IMG/VR virus record: IMGVR_UViG_3300012936_000003
Span: 39,801 to 103,800 of that record
DNA length: 64,000 nt
Direction: 5' to 3' (one strand)
DNA from: a virus
Numbering within the stretch: the stretch's first letter is position 1; each line of letters starts with the position of its first letter. A program made the position numbers and the translations under genes. Below are positions 1-8,871 of this stretch, piece by piece. The notes beneath the pieces are model-generated. The model did no database searches and was not told the DNA's origin. It saw only the letters and a program-made list of their open reading frames with translations.

Positions 1-85
1 CGTAGTCGTACCCGAACTGCTCTGACCAATACTTTTTGTATTGTTTGTCTTCGTAATTAAGATCTGATTTTTTTAGCTTAGCCAT
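1..85 (-). CDS. N-terminal fragment of an unknown protein (runs off the window)
   Basis: An ATG at 83-85 on the minus strand, preceded by a good ribosome-binding site (AAGGGA, 5-6 bases upstream), opens a frame that reads MAKLKKSDLNYEDKQYKKYW and stays open to the edge. Only 28 residues are visible: basic, then rich in Tyr and charged residues. It follows the 95-1027 gene with a 9-base gap, so it is probably in the same tail-gene operon. No function can be assigned from this fragment. Confidence 0.6.
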   Translation of the reverse strand, partial: MAKLKKSDLNYEDKQYKKYWSEQFGYDY

Positions 86-94
86 CTTTATCCC

Positions 95-1027
95 TTAATT
101 CACATTGTTATATCTAGACAAGATCCACTTCTCGGAGTGACCAGACGTGATATAATTTGCTTTAAATGTCTGTAGATTAACCTTGTTCATAACCAAAGAT
201 AATTTGGTCTGGGTTAAGTGATTAATCATTGTTGAAATACCAATCGGAATTACAGGAATTGATGGAGATGTTGGTAAGCCAAACAGTGGAGACTGATGGA
301 AATGACAAGTGAGCACAGAATTAAACTGCATCTGAATCATAAGCATGTTGTCCACAATCCCATTTAATTTGTCCACGTGTTTAACCAATTGCTGTAAAGC
401 AGTCACAAGTTTTTTACCTTTAACGATTGGTTCCAAACCTTCGTCGTCATTACCTGCAATCAAATCAATTCCATACACAGACTTACTTTCACTTGTTTGT
501 GAGTTCTCCCTGTCAGTTCTTGTCACCAGTTTAATACCTTCTCTACCAATAACTCTTACTGCATCTGCCTTGATGCCAATAGCAGACTTGGCTTTTGATC
601 TGGGCATTGAACCCAAGACAAGATTAAAGTTTGAATCAATGTCAGTCTTTTGACTTAAATAAATTCTAGCAGAATCACGAGTAAAGTCTGGATCACACAT
701 TGCACGTTCGCCGTTCTCTTGCCTCTCAATGGCACGACGACCCATTCTTCCGACCACCAAATCCATCATTCCAGCATGAGTGTGCCCTTTACCACCGTAG
801 CCGCTTGCACGAGAACCGGGGCGGTCTCTGCCCAGCACGACCCATGAGTTGTTTGCACCCTTGATAACTTTTTCACAACCAGCATTAATAAATTGAGGCA
901 CACCCTCTCTCATTGCTTCGCACAAAACACCGCTGGCATCTGTAGAAGAAGGATCTGCATCTTTAATTTTTCTTGCGACGGTTGAATCAACCGAGCTAAT
1001 ATCAATACCTTTTACTCTATCGCTCAT
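95..1027 (-). CDS. Putative tail/baseplate-associated virion protein
   Basis: 310 residues, not recognised as a named family. The N-terminal third is polar, with a Gly/His patch near residues 77-85. The middle (about 140-200) has regular short strands, including KADAVRVIGREGIKLVTRTD, a texture common in beta-structured phage spike and hub proteins. A helical stretch near 205-235 is followed by a Pro-rich segment. The start has the ribosome site AAAGGAATGAG. It sits 12 bases downstream of the hub/hydrolase gene on the same strand, so a tail role is inferred from context only. Confidence 0.5.
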   Translation of the reverse strand: MSDRVKGIDISSVDSTVARKIKDADPSSTDASGVLCEAMREGVPQFINAGCEKVIKGANNSWVVLGRDRPGSRASGYGGKGHTHAGMMDLVVGRMGRRAIERQENGERAMCDPDFTRDSARIYLSQKTDIDSNFNLVLGSMPRSKAKSAIGIKADAVRVIGREGIKLVTRTDRENSQTSESKSVYGIDLIAGNDDEGLEPIVKGKKLVTALQQLVKHVDKLNGIVDNMLMIQMQFNSVLTCHFHQSPLFGLPTSPSIPVIPIGISTMINHLTQTKLSLVMNKVNLQTFKANYITSGHSEKWILSRYNNVN

Positions 1028-1039
1028 CTCATTCCTTTA

Positions 1040-4000
1040 CTAGCATGGTGACCAGTTAACGTCCTTGCTCTTACCAGAGAACCCTAAGTTTCTAAAAACA
1101 CGTCTTTTGTGTTTTGCAACGGGGGAACATCTAAATTTACTATCGCTGTGAATCTTCAGCATCGTGGTTTCCCAAGTCTCGCCAGCAGGCAAGTTGCCTG
1201 CATATTGAAAGTGCCACCATTCGGATCCCATCGTGTTTGAACTACAATTTTTAAAATAACTCTTTCTTCCGCCAATTGGCTTATAATTGAATGCTCTAAA
1301 TAGTTGCGTAAGATTAATAAAGTTGCCAGTAACTTGTTTTATTATGGGCTCTCCCTTTGTTCCTCGTGGGCAAACTCGTGCATCCAGAGTTAATCTTTCA
1401 ACCTTGTGTCCTTCATACTCTGTACCGGGCTCTTTGTTAGAGCGTGCCCAAACAACCCACATTCTATTTCCGGGGTATCCCCCTTCTGGATCGTATGTTA
1501 CCACGAATTCACACTCGTTCAAATTCGCCGACGGATAAAGACTGCCAGCATGTGTGTAAATATCAAACGCCATGAATGTGTAGTGGAAAGATGTGGTGCT
1601 TCTGTTTTTATTATTTGGATCATAATTTGCGAGACCACGACCGGTGCCACCCGAAGGTAGAACGCCACCAAGTTCATTAAGAACCTTCTTAACTCCAATC
1701 ATGTCGTTCGCTGCATCTTCTCGCATGTATGCGTTGTTGCCGCCCTTACCTGCACAGAAGTCTGTTCGGATTGCGTCAAACTTAATCTTCACTTTTTTCG
1801 CCTTTGGTTCTGACAGTGGAACCCCTTCTCCTTGATATGTAGGGTTAGGAGTAGATGGACCACCGCTGAATGCGCCGCCACCGCCGTAGCCGCCGCCGCC
1901 AGAGCCGCCAGCGCCACCACCTCCAGCACCGCCTGCACCGCCGCCGGGTGAACACCCACCTCCATTTGTCGGAGTCGTACCTCCGCTGCCAACCTGTCCT
2001 GACGGTCCTTCCGGAGCCGGTTTTGGTGGTTCTGGTGGGGGAGGAGGAGGCTCTGGTGCTTTGTATTCTTCCCAGTAAGTCAGACCCCCTTTGAAATAAG
2101 CAATTAATTTTTGACAAGGATCAACATAATCCCCAAAAACCTGTGGAACCTGATAATCACGCTGGGGTATAAAATCGCCTGCCGCTGTTTTAACAATAGC
2201 TGGCTTGCCTTCGCCAGCCTTGCAGGGTAGAGCCTCCGCAGATAAATATGGTTTATCAGCATCGCTCATTCCGTTTTGATCTGTAACGATCAAATACGGG
2301 TGTACGGGTGGCATTGGACCACCCTTTTTTCTACTCCTCAGTATATTCTCTGGTGATTTTTCCAGCCACTCGTAAAATAAATCTCTTGGAGTCTTTTTCG
2401 CTTCTTCGCTTTTATTTTCTTCTTTGTTATCTTTAACTGTCGTAGCCCCCTCCGTTTTTGCTTTTGGATCTTCTTTTTCAGAATCAGCCTTTGGGTTAGG
2501 GTCTGTCCTAGTAACTTCTTGTTCTGCCACGCCGGTCTCAGGATTGATCAAACCAGAAATGGAGCCTTTGAGTTTTCCAATAAAACTCGTTTCTTCTTTC
2601 TTTTCGCCGCCTTCAGCGGCTGCTCCATCACTGGTAGTTGCTTCAATGTCTTGCCAACCTTCCGGCTTTAAATCTTTGAACAACGTCGGGCAAAGCTGTT
2701 TTGCCAGTGTGGGTGTCCAAGGAATAAGTGGTCTGCCGTTTGAATGGGGAATGTTGTGCTTATTACACAACTCAATGCACCCAGCCCACGCTTTCTGCAT
2801 TTCTTCAGGCTCATAAACAGCCACAAACATCTTAGAACGCACTTTTTGATGCCAATATGGAAACAGGTGCGATCCTACACCGCCGAAGCTACCGCCCGAC
2901 TCAACCGTCCGGAGAAGACCTCCCGGTCCAATAAACGTAGTCAAAATATGAGTCCCGCCGTGTGGTCTTGGGTTTCTCTGTTCCCGAGGAGTAACTGGTG
3001 AGTTGTGTGACAAAACTTTGTTAGCCTCTGTAATCTTTGCACGGGAACCAATAAAAATCTGATCACCGGGCATAACTGGTGGGTGGTCGGCAGCACCCCA
3101 CTCTGTGTTTGGGTCTGTGTTTGGGTCTTTAATACAAACTAAACTTCTAGCCTGACCACGACGATAGTTAGACACGGCGCAATGGTTGGGACCATTGAAA
3201 CCATATCCATTACCCATGTAGTCACGACCAAAACTTCCATTTGCACGACCTTTCATAGCTGGACCCCAACCCGTGATTCCATACACCACTGAGTGCCATG
3301 GCAAGTCAATTGTGCTACCCTCTGGGACGCAGCCTTTTTCTTGACCTTCCGACAAGTATCCCTTACCTGTCCAGCCACGGAATCTAGAAATCTCTAATCC
3401 ATTAAAATTTGTGTCCTTGCTCATCATAAGCTCTACCATGCACCTTGACAAGTTTGTGAAACCAGAACAATCAATTCCACCCTTTTCATAAAACCAATGT
3501 TTGCAACCCCATCCGTAAGGTCTACCACACTGATCTTCAGCCACTAGACGCTGGGCAAAGATAATTCTTTCATGGTAGGTCGGTAAGCTATTGACACATC
3601 CGATGCCAATATTTGCACTAACGGCAACACCCCTGCCGCCCTTCTCAACATAACGAATAAAAGCCGGTCTGTATAGGTGCGCTTTTCCGTTAGCTTTTGA
3701 GTTTGGTGGGTAAGATGGTGTCGTAGTTTGAAAGCAATTCTCGCACGTCTGAGGCGTAGAAGAACCAAAACTTGTAGCTGGTGGTAGTGGTCTAGACTTT
3801 TTAGGGTGTGAATTACAAACCTGCTTTTGTTTAGCTAGGGGCGCATAAGCCTGAACTGGAAACTTTTTATATACCTCAGCGGCATTGGCTGCTGCTAGTT
3901 TTTGAAACTCAGCCGTGTATTCAACCGCCTCACCGGGAGCGCCTGTTGGACCTCCACCTCCGCTGCCGGGACCGCCGCCGACTGGACCGTTAGCTGCATC

Positions 4001-4588
4001 GGCAGCGCATGTGGTGTCTGCTGGTTTCGGTGACGGCTCCGCAAAGACTTTTCCAATATAATAAGGATCTTCAAACGTCTCAATATTTCCGAAGCTAACC
4101 CAGACTAAATCGCCAGCTTCTGCATCCTCTACGTCTGAAGTTCTCGCAACAAAAGTTGGGTATAAATTTATTTTAGTGTATTCAGGATCTACTGCACCTT
4201 CTTGGTATGGAAGATATTTTTTCACTCTAGGCAGATCAACATGAAGTTCGGGAATGTAAACCTTGAATTGCTTCAACGGGTAAGGCATCTGCTCTTGGTT
4301 TTCACCCTCTTTCTGGTCTCCAAAGTAGCTCTGTAACCAAGAGTCTCTTGGTAGCTCATCTGGATCTTCTCCTGTAATTTCAGGTAGTTTTTGAATTACA
4401 ATTCCACGATATGGACCTGTGCCCGTCCTTGCATTAGGGGTCATTGCTTTCATTGCCGCCATCTTAATGGCACGCATTGAACCACCATTGGTCGGGTCTG
4501 GTGCTCCACTGGTTGGACTGGGGCGTACCGCTGGGTTTAGTACGCCGTATCCAATTTGTTTAACCTCTGCATCTGATAGTTTTCCCAT
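1040..4588 (-). CDS. Tail hub-like protein with NlpC/P60-like and M15 peptidase-like domains
   Basis: 1182 residues. Residues about 105-185 form a short strand-rich segment resembling the OB-fold of contractile-tail hub proteins. Gly-rich linkers lie at about 200-215 and 880-910, with a Pro-rich run before the second. Residues about 340-590 resemble NlpC/P60: the DCSGF cysteine motif near 373 and HGGTHI near 543 would give the Cys/His pair. A charged low-complexity linker covers about 660-740. Residues about 950-1150 resemble a VanY-type M15 D,D-carboxypeptidase: an SFHYTFMAFD element near 999 (SxHxxGxAxD-like, with Phe for Gly) and EWWH near 1123 supply the zinc-binding His/Asp/His set. Such hubs locally digest peptidoglycan during DNA injection. 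Carrying two hydrolase folds is unusual. Catalysis is inferred from motifs only. Confidence 0.72.
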   Translation of the reverse strand: MGKLSDAEVKQIGYGVLNPAVRPSPTSGAPDPTNGGSMRAIKMAAMKAMTPNARTGTGPYRGIVIQKLPEITGEDPDELPRDSWLQSYFGDQKEGENQEQMPYPLKQFKVYIPELHVDLPRVKKYLPYQEGAVDPEYTKINLYPTFVARTSDVEDAEAGDLVWVSFGNIETFEDPYYIGKVFAEPSPKPADTTCAADAANGPVGGGPGSGGGGPTGAPGEAVEYTAEFQKLAAANAAEVYKKFPVQAYAPLAKQKQVCNSHPKKSRPLPPATSFGSSTPQTCENCFQTTTPSYPPNSKANGKAHLYRPAFIRYVEKGGRGVAVSANIGIGCVNSLPTYHERIIFAQRLVAEDQCGRPYGWGCKHWFYEKGGIDCSGFTNLSRCMVELMMSKDTNFNGLEISRFRGWTGKGYLSEGQEKGCVPEGSTIDLPWHSVVYGITGWGPAMKGRANGSFGRDYMGNGYGFNGPNHCAVSNYRRGQARSLVCIKDPNTDPNTEWGAADHPPVMPGDQIFIGSRAKITEANKVLSHNSPVTPREQRNPRPHGGTHILTTFIGPGGLLRTVESGGSFGGVGSHLFPYWHQKVRSKMFVAVYEPEEMQKAWAGCIELCNKHNIPHSNGRPLIPWTPTLAKQLCPTLFKDLKPEGWQDIEATTSDGAAAEGGEKKEETSFIGKLKGSISGLINPETGVAEQEVTRTDPNPKADSEKEDPKAKTEGATTVKDNKEENKSEEAKKTPRDLFYEWLEKSPENILRSRKKGGPMPPVHPYLIVTDQNGMSDADKPYLSAEALPCKAGEGKPAIVKTAAGDFIPQRDYQVPQVFGDYVDPCQKLIAYFKGGLTYWEEYKAPEPPPPPPEPPKPAPEGPSGQVGSGGTTPTNGGGCSPGGGAGGAGGGGAGGSGGGGYGGGGAFSGGPSTPNPTYQGEGVPLSEPKAKKVKIKFDAIRTDFCAGKGGNNAYMREDAANDMIGVKKVLNELGGVLPSGGTGRGLANYDPNNKNRSTTSFHYTFMAFDIYTHAGSLYPSANLNECEFVVTYDPEGGYPGNRMWVVWARSNKEPGTEYEGHKVERLTLDARVCPRGTKGEPIIKQVTGNFINLTQLFRAFNYKPIGGRKSYFKNCSSNTMGSEWWHFQYAGNLPAGETWETTMLKIHSDSKFRCSPVAKHKRRVFRNLGFSGKSKDVNWSPC

Positions 4589-4598
4589 TCATCTTTTG

Positions 4599-4904
4599 TC
4601 AGTCCTCGTCGCCGTTGGACTGATCGCCTCCATTGATAATGTCATAAATCTCATCTTTAAGCTCGGATGAAATCTCTGCTTTTGAGCCACTATCTCGTTT
4701 GACGATTGAGGTTATTTTTACCAACTGTTCATTTGAGCGTTGCAGTGTTTCTAGATATTTTGCAGCAACCAGACCTACCGACTGATGGTCGCCTTGTCCA
4801 GCCATGTTGGAGATAAGATCTGTTAAAAGTTTAGATGCTAAGGCTCTATCGTCACGAATGTTTCGTGTCGCTTCGTCAACATATTCTTTTAGTTTTTTAT
4901 CCAC
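4599..4904 (-). CDS. Small helical protein of unknown function
   Basis: 101 residues starting at a GTG preceded by AGGTCAG. The whole chain is predicted helical, with an Asp/Gly-rich acidic tail. The central AAKYLETLQRSNEQLVKI looks like an amphipathic oligomerisation helix. It lies between the gp55-like sigma gene and the tail hub gene with gaps of only 10-12 bases. Its size and composition would suit a small packaging or late-transcription accessory factor, but nothing in the sequence distinguishes these, so no function is assigned. Confidence 0.6.
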   Translation of the reverse strand: MDKKLKEYVDEATRNIRDDRALASKLLTDLISNMAGQGDHQSVGLVAAKYLETLQRSNEQLVKITSIVKRDSGSKAEISSELKDEIYDIINGGDQSNGDED

Positions 4905-4916
4905 CTGACCTGCCCC

Positions 4917-5639
4917 CTAGATATTACCGTCGTTCCACTCTGACATGAAAACCCTATATTTGGCTCGTAGTTTGTTCAGATTATTAACAACTTGTTTTGT
5001 GTTCAACCCTGTTAATTCTCTAATGTATAAATAAATAGCTTTCTTATTGAAAATTTCAATATCGTCTGGGTTTTCCATCAATACACATATTGCCTTATAG
5101 ACCTTTTCTTCGTTGGTTTTCATAGGCATCTTACCCCACTCACGAATCTCTCCCCATAGAGAATTCCAAAACTCCTCCTGTTCTCTTGTCTTGAGATAAG
5201 GGTTGTTCGTAGACATGTGTTTTTCTTCAATAGATTTGGGAAGTTCGTCAAATGTGATCTCTCTACGGTTCCTATAGGAATTCTTTTTCACCTTGTGGAT
5301 AAACCAGTTTTTCGTGATAACCGAGAAATAAGAGAATGCCTTTGAGCCCTTGCTCGGATCAAACTTTTCTAGAACAGTAGTTAACCAAACTTTGCACTCA
5401 TCCTTCAAGTCATCAATATTGGGAAGTGTCGTAAACTTATACGTGTATACGATCTTATCTACCATCTCGTTGAATGCAGGCTGAATCCACTCCCTATAGA
5501 GATGTTCTCGTTCATCCTTATCTAATGATGCAGAGTATGCAACAATCGCATCCTCATGTTCCTGACGAAAGTAGTGACGACCTGAGCCCCTGCGTCTTCT
5601 TCTTACTTTCTTCTTTGGTTTTTCCTCAGTCTGACTCAT
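4917..5639 (-). CDS. T4 gp55-like late-transcription sigma factor
   Basis: 240 residues from the ATG at 5637-5639, chosen because GGAGG lies 9 bases upstream; a longer reading to 5693 lacks a better site. After an Arg/Lys-rich N-terminus, residues about 55-140 match the sigma region-2-like core of T4 gp55: LPNIDDLKDECKVWLTTVLE, then FDPSKGSKAFSYFSVITKNW and KVKKNSYRNRREI. This is the fold that binds the beta' coiled coil and reads the -10-like late element. The C-terminal third, with a helix-turn-helix-like LTGLNTKQVVNNL, extends beyond T4 gp55 (185 residues). gp55 directs host RNA polymerase to late promoters together with the sliding clamp and gp33, neither of which was recognised here. The start overlaps the upstream membrane-protein gene by 14 bases. 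Confidence 0.82.
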   Translation of the reverse strand: MSQTEEKPKKKVRRRRRGSGRHYFRQEHEDAIVAYSASLDKDEREHLYREWIQPAFNEMVDKIVYTYKFTTLPNIDDLKDECKVWLTTVLEKFDPSKGSKAFSYFSVITKNWFIHKVKKNSYRNRREITFDELPKSIEEKHMSTNNPYLKTREQEEFWNSLWGEIREWGKMPMKTNEEKVYKAICVLMENPDDIEIFNKKAIYLYIRELTGLNTKQVVNNLNKLRAKYRVFMSEWNDGNI

Positions 5640-5943
5640 ATTCTTCATCCTCCGTTTCTTCTTCAAATAAAATGGTAGAGTCAATGTCTGCAAGAGACTC
5701 AGCCAAAGATTTTGTATGGTCTAGCAGACCTCGCAAGGTCTCGTCTCCGTAAAAGGTATCTAAACCGTAAACAGTTTCAAGATGCTCTACGAAGTCACTA
5801 ACTTCTTCTGATAATTCTTTATTTTTTTCAATCATTACTGCCATCTTCATCAGAACTTTCCTAACGTACCACACCATCAGACCTGCGGTAGTCAGAGAAA
5901 AAATAGAAAATAAAATAATAATAATATCTACGGCAGTGCTCAT
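5626..5943 (-). CDS. Small single-pass membrane protein with acidic cytoplasmic tail
   Basis: 105 residues. One hydrophobic segment spans about residues 5-26 (IIIILFSIFSLTTAGLMVWYV). It is followed by a positively charged turn, an amphipathic helix, and a conserved-looking block around VSDFVEHLETVYGLDTFYGD, then a highly acidic C-terminus. The start overlaps the preceding zinc-ribbon gene as ATGA, and its end overlaps the sigma factor start, so the three are translationally coupled. Function unknown; inferred to sit in the inner membrane, N-out/C-in by the positive-inside rule. Confidence 0.7.
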   Translation of the reverse strand: MSTAVDIIIILFSIFSLTTAGLMVWYVRKVLMKMAVMIEKNKELSEEVSDFVEHLETVYGLDTFYGDETLRGLLDHTKSLAESLADIDSTILFEEETEDEEYESD

Positions 5944-6188
5944 GATTCGTACTCCTTTGAGGAACTTTGCCTGTCCTCTTTCAGTGCCTCTCTCGCTTCC
6001 CTGATTGAACGTTTTACGACATCGCCAGCCTTTGATTCGTTAGGCTTTGCGTTGTAAGACACATATGGAAGAACTCTGACAAGCGTTTCTTCACCACACT
6101 CTGGGCACATTGTCAGAGTTTCTTCCATCGTGTGCCTTGTTTGAAACTCATGCTCACATGATTCACAAGCATAAGTATATCTAGGCAT
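5940..6188 (-). CDS. FmdB-type zinc-ribbon protein
   Basis: 82 residues. The N-terminal half is a classic FmdB/CxxC_CxxC zinc ribbon: YACESCEHEF (Cys8, Cys11 region) and MCPECGEE (second CxxC), with the typical aromatic start PRYTY. The C-terminal half is a charged helix. FmdB-type domains are annotated as putative regulatory proteins without a defined biochemical role. It lies immediately upstream of the gp55-like sigma cluster with an ATGA overlap downstream and a TAATG overlap upstream, so a link to late transcription is possible but is only contextual. Confidence 0.8.
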   Translation of the reverse strand: MPRYTYACESCEHEFQTRHTMEETLTMCPECGEETLVRVLPYVSYNAKPNESKAGDVVKRSIREAREALKEDRQSSSKEYES

Positions 6189-6394
6189 TAAGACTCGTCC
6201 GTCTCAGTAAGAACCACCGATGGTGCTTGTGCTTTTACCGTTGGTGGGTTCGTCACTACGAGTTCTGAAGCATCTGGCTCCGAATCAAAAGCAAAGTTCA
6301 TATCCCGAAGAACAGGAACAATGTCGCTCTGCTCCATTAGTGACTTTTGTAGTGCCATCATAAGGGCACCAATAGCTTGATTAGACAATTTCAT
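6188..6394 (-). CDS. Small conserved-looking protein in the sigma-factor cluster
   Basis: 68 residues starting at an ATG preceded by GGAGG with 7-base spacing. The first 40 residues look like two helices (LSNQAIGALMMALQKSLMEQ), followed by a hydrophilic tail ending in acidic residues and the strand-like ELVVTNPPTV. Stop and next start overlap as TAATG. It is part of a tight run of small genes ending in the gp55-like sigma gene, so an accessory transcription role is conceivable, but no family was recognised with confidence. Confidence 0.6.
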   Translation of the reverse strand: MKLSNQAIGALMMALQKSLMEQSDIVPVLRDMNFAFDSEPDASELVVTNPPTVKAQAPSVVLTETDES

Positions 6395-7602
6395 TACAAT
6401 ACCTCCATAATTGAATTAAATAATTTTTGTCCTTGTTCACCTTCTTGAAAAGATGATACAATATGTTTTTGTAACTTCTTGGCGTTCTTTTGAGATTGAA
6501 TATCTCCATTGCGAACAGAACGCATCTTGAATTTTAAATCTTCCAAATCAACATAACACCAGTTTGTACCCTTTTCAATTACCCCATTCCAGACTGCCTC
6601 ATCTTGCACTGGCAAAACCTTATGTTCCACCCCAACGATGTGAGACTTTTCTTTCTTAGAGTTCTTTGCAGGCTTAAACGAAGTGAAATCCGTATAACCA
6701 CTCCACTCGGGAGCAATAATTTGCACCCCTGATGCCGCTGCTTCAAAGATTGGTAGCCCGAAGCCTTCTCCATGAGATGTACTCACATATGCGGAGATTG
6801 CGTCATCAGAATATAGTGACCTCATTTGACCATCAGTCAAATTTCCATGAATTAGGTGAATTTTACACTTTCTATCTGGGAAGTTGTCTAACAAACTCTT
6901 GATTGCCGACTTAGTGTTTTCCCTATCCTTTAGAGAATTGTTCTTAATATTGAGCTTGACAACATAACCAACATCAGAATCATTATGAAACTCCTCAAGG
7001 AAAGCAATGAGTGCTGTTTCAATGTTCTTTCGTGGACTCACTTGCGCCACTGTCAAGAAATTAAAATCGGTCGTGACGTACTTCTCAAACTGTGGAATTT
7101 CTTCTGACTGAACGTTTCTATACGGAAACGACACAACATCAATGTTTGTGTTTGCAGAAATTTCTCTCTCCTCTCCAAACGGATCTTTAAGAAATGTCTT
7201 CGCCTGAAGGAAACCATTTTTTGAATGTTGGGATGGGACAATAATCTTGTCTACCAAGTGCGTTCCCCGGATCCAAGAGTCAGAAATTCTGTCTGTCTCA
7301 ATGCCAGCCGTGATGCCGATGTTTTTCTCACAGATTCGGACCCACTCATTTGGAACTGTAATCTGGATTGACGCATCTGCATTTAAAGAATTACCTGCAT
7401 CAATGGTTTTTAGGAGGAGAGAATCTACCCATTGTCTCTCCTCATCATCTTCAAACTTCCAGCTAGTCGCACCCCAAGGAGTGTTGATAAGATAAATGTC
7501 CACTTTGTCTTCATTCGCCCTTAGAGAGCGCAAAACGAATCGTGCATGTTCACCATACCCAGAACGGGAAAGAACCGGACCTCTTACAATAATTTTTTTC
7601 AT
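6394..7602 (-). CDS. Glycosyltransferase, GT4/GT-B type
   Basis: 402 residues with the GT-B layout. The N-terminal Rossmann half opens with IIVRGPVLSRSGYGEHAR, a GxG-containing first strand. A linker near FNFLTVAQVSPRKN leads to a C-terminal half with GEGFGLPIFEAAASG, the EX7E-type nucleotide-sugar motif of family 4 (group 1) transferases, at about residues 279-293. Such enzymes move a sugar from a nucleotide donor onto an acceptor. In phages the acceptor can be modified DNA, virion protein or host glycan, and the sequence does not say which. Its start overlaps the stop of the next glycosyltransferase (ATGA), so the pair is co-translated. Confidence 0.8.
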   Translation of the reverse strand: MKKIIVRGPVLSRSGYGEHARFVLRSLRANEDKVDIYLINTPWGATSWKFEDDEERQWVDSLLLKTIDAGNSLNADASIQITVPNEWVRICEKNIGITAGIETDRISDSWIRGTHLVDKIIVPSQHSKNGFLQAKTFLKDPFGEEREISANTNIDVVSFPYRNVQSEEIPQFEKYVTTDFNFLTVAQVSPRKNIETALIAFLEEFHNDSDVGYVVKLNIKNNSLKDRENTKSAIKSLLDNFPDRKCKIHLIHGNLTDGQMRSLYSDDAISAYVSTSHGEGFGLPIFEAAASGVQIIAPEWSGYTDFTSFKPAKNSKKEKSHIVGVEHKVLPVQDEAVWNGVIEKGTNWCYVDLEDLKFKMRSVRNGDIQSQKNAKKLQKHIVSSFQEGEQGQKLFNSIMEVL

Positions 7603-8870
7603 AACTGTTCAATACTCCAACTGTTGTAATTTTTTCTGTTATCCCAAGAACCATATTTGTCATGAACTTCTGTCATAATTTTATCCCAACTCTCGTGAAA
7701 CTTGTCAAATGCATAGTTTGTTAAAACGTGCTCACGTCCTGCCTTGCCCATTCGCCGCCGCTCGGCTGGAGGCATGTCGTACATTGCTTTTAAAGTCTTA
7801 ATGAACTGTTCTTTTGACACCCTATCTTCATAAATGTAAGGAACACCCTGTGAACTGTTCAGTGCTCTTGAAGCAGGTTCAATCCCGAGACCAAACCAAT
7901 CAGAGCCGTTCGTAACCTGCTCTTGCAGTCCACCGGTCATGTTAACAATGATTGGTGTCTCGCAAGCGAGAGATTCAAGTGTTGATAATCCAAAACCTTC
8001 TGCATCAGAAATATTAATTGTACAATCTGCCATGTTATAAATCATTGCAAGTTCGTTTGGAAGATATTTTGAAGACGAAATAAGAACTTCGCCGCCTGTT
8101 GCACCACGAGCCGTGATAAGGTGTGACAAATCGGCACCATACGGGTCTTGAGGGTCAGTGTGCATAATAAGAGAAACATTGTCTTTGCCAACTGTTTCTG
8201 CAAATTCAGAAAACCACCAAAGAACCGAAGCACTCATCTTGCGGCGGGCGTTTCTATTGTTCCAAAAGAAAACAAACCTATCTTCTCCACCAAGAGAGTT
8301 GATTTTAAAATCTTTAATTTTATCTTCATCAATCTTGTTAAAAACCTCTGTGTCAACCGTGTGTGGAAGATAATAATTATCTAACTCTGGTGTCACTTTA
8401 TTGACTACATCGTGAGTTAACTTTGAGATTGATACAATTGCATCATTTGAGAGATATGCCTCACGGTTAAAATGCGGGACTGGATAGTTGTCCCAAACAT
8501 GATAGTAAACAATTGGAACCAATGGACGAATCTCGTCTTCCATTTGCCAGAGCCACTGATACCACTTAGGGTCGGTCATGATCCACATAATATCTGGTCG
8601 TTCTGTACGAAGAACCGACCGAATAATTTCTGGTGTTCCAAAATATTCTTCTGGTTTTCCTGTTCCACCAACGGGGAAAATTTTCCAATCGTCTCCGTAC
8701 TTTTCTGTAACGACGGGGGTGTTATTATTGTTGGTAACTGCACCACCCAAGCTGACTACAGAATACTTTCCAGTATCCAACAGCCCCTCAATCGTATATC
8801 TTGACTGAATACCAACACCTGAAGGTGTAAATGGGTGGTCGCCAAGAGTTAAAATTTTTATCTTTTTCAT
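7599..8870 (-). CDS. Glycosyltransferase, GT4/GT-B type (second of a pair)
   Basis: 423 residues from the ATG at 8868-8870, preceded by AAGGAAAT; a longer frame to 8927 runs into the upstream nuclease gene and is not supported. The N-terminus KIKILTLGDHPFTPSGVG fits the glycogen-synthase-like acceptor fold. FFWNNRNARRK marks the inter-domain linker, and EGFGLSTLESLACETP is the C-terminal EX7E donor site. It overlaps the following glycosyltransferase by ATGA. The two are only modestly similar in sequence, which suggests sequential sugar additions by related enzymes, an inference. Acceptor unknown. Confidence 0.8.
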   Translation of the reverse strand: MKKIKILTLGDHPFTPSGVGIQSRYTIEGLLDTGKYSVVSLGGAVTNNNNTPVVTEKYGDDWKIFPVGGTGKPEEYFGTPEIIRSVLRTERPDIMWIMTDPKWYQWLWQMEDEIRPLVPIVYYHVWDNYPVPHFNREAYLSNDAIVSISKLTHDVVNKVTPELDNYYLPHTVDTEVFNKIDEDKIKDFKINSLGGEDRFVFFWNNRNARRKMSASVLWWFSEFAETVGKDNVSLIMHTDPQDPYGADLSHLITARGATGGEVLISSSKYLPNELAMIYNMADCTINISDAEGFGLSTLESLACETPIIVNMTGGLQEQVTNGSDWFGLGIEPASRALNSSQGVPYIYEDRVSKEQFIKTLKAMYDMPPAERRRMGKAGREHVLTNYAFDKFHESWDKIMTEVHDKYGSWDNRKNYNSWSIEQL

Positions 8871-8871
8871 T

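Noticed and set aside
1860-1960. A tandem repeat or CRISPR-like array in the GC-rich stretch of the hub gene
   Set aside because: It encodes a Gly-rich linker in frame; the repeats are codon-level, without spacers. No CRISPR array was seen in the window.
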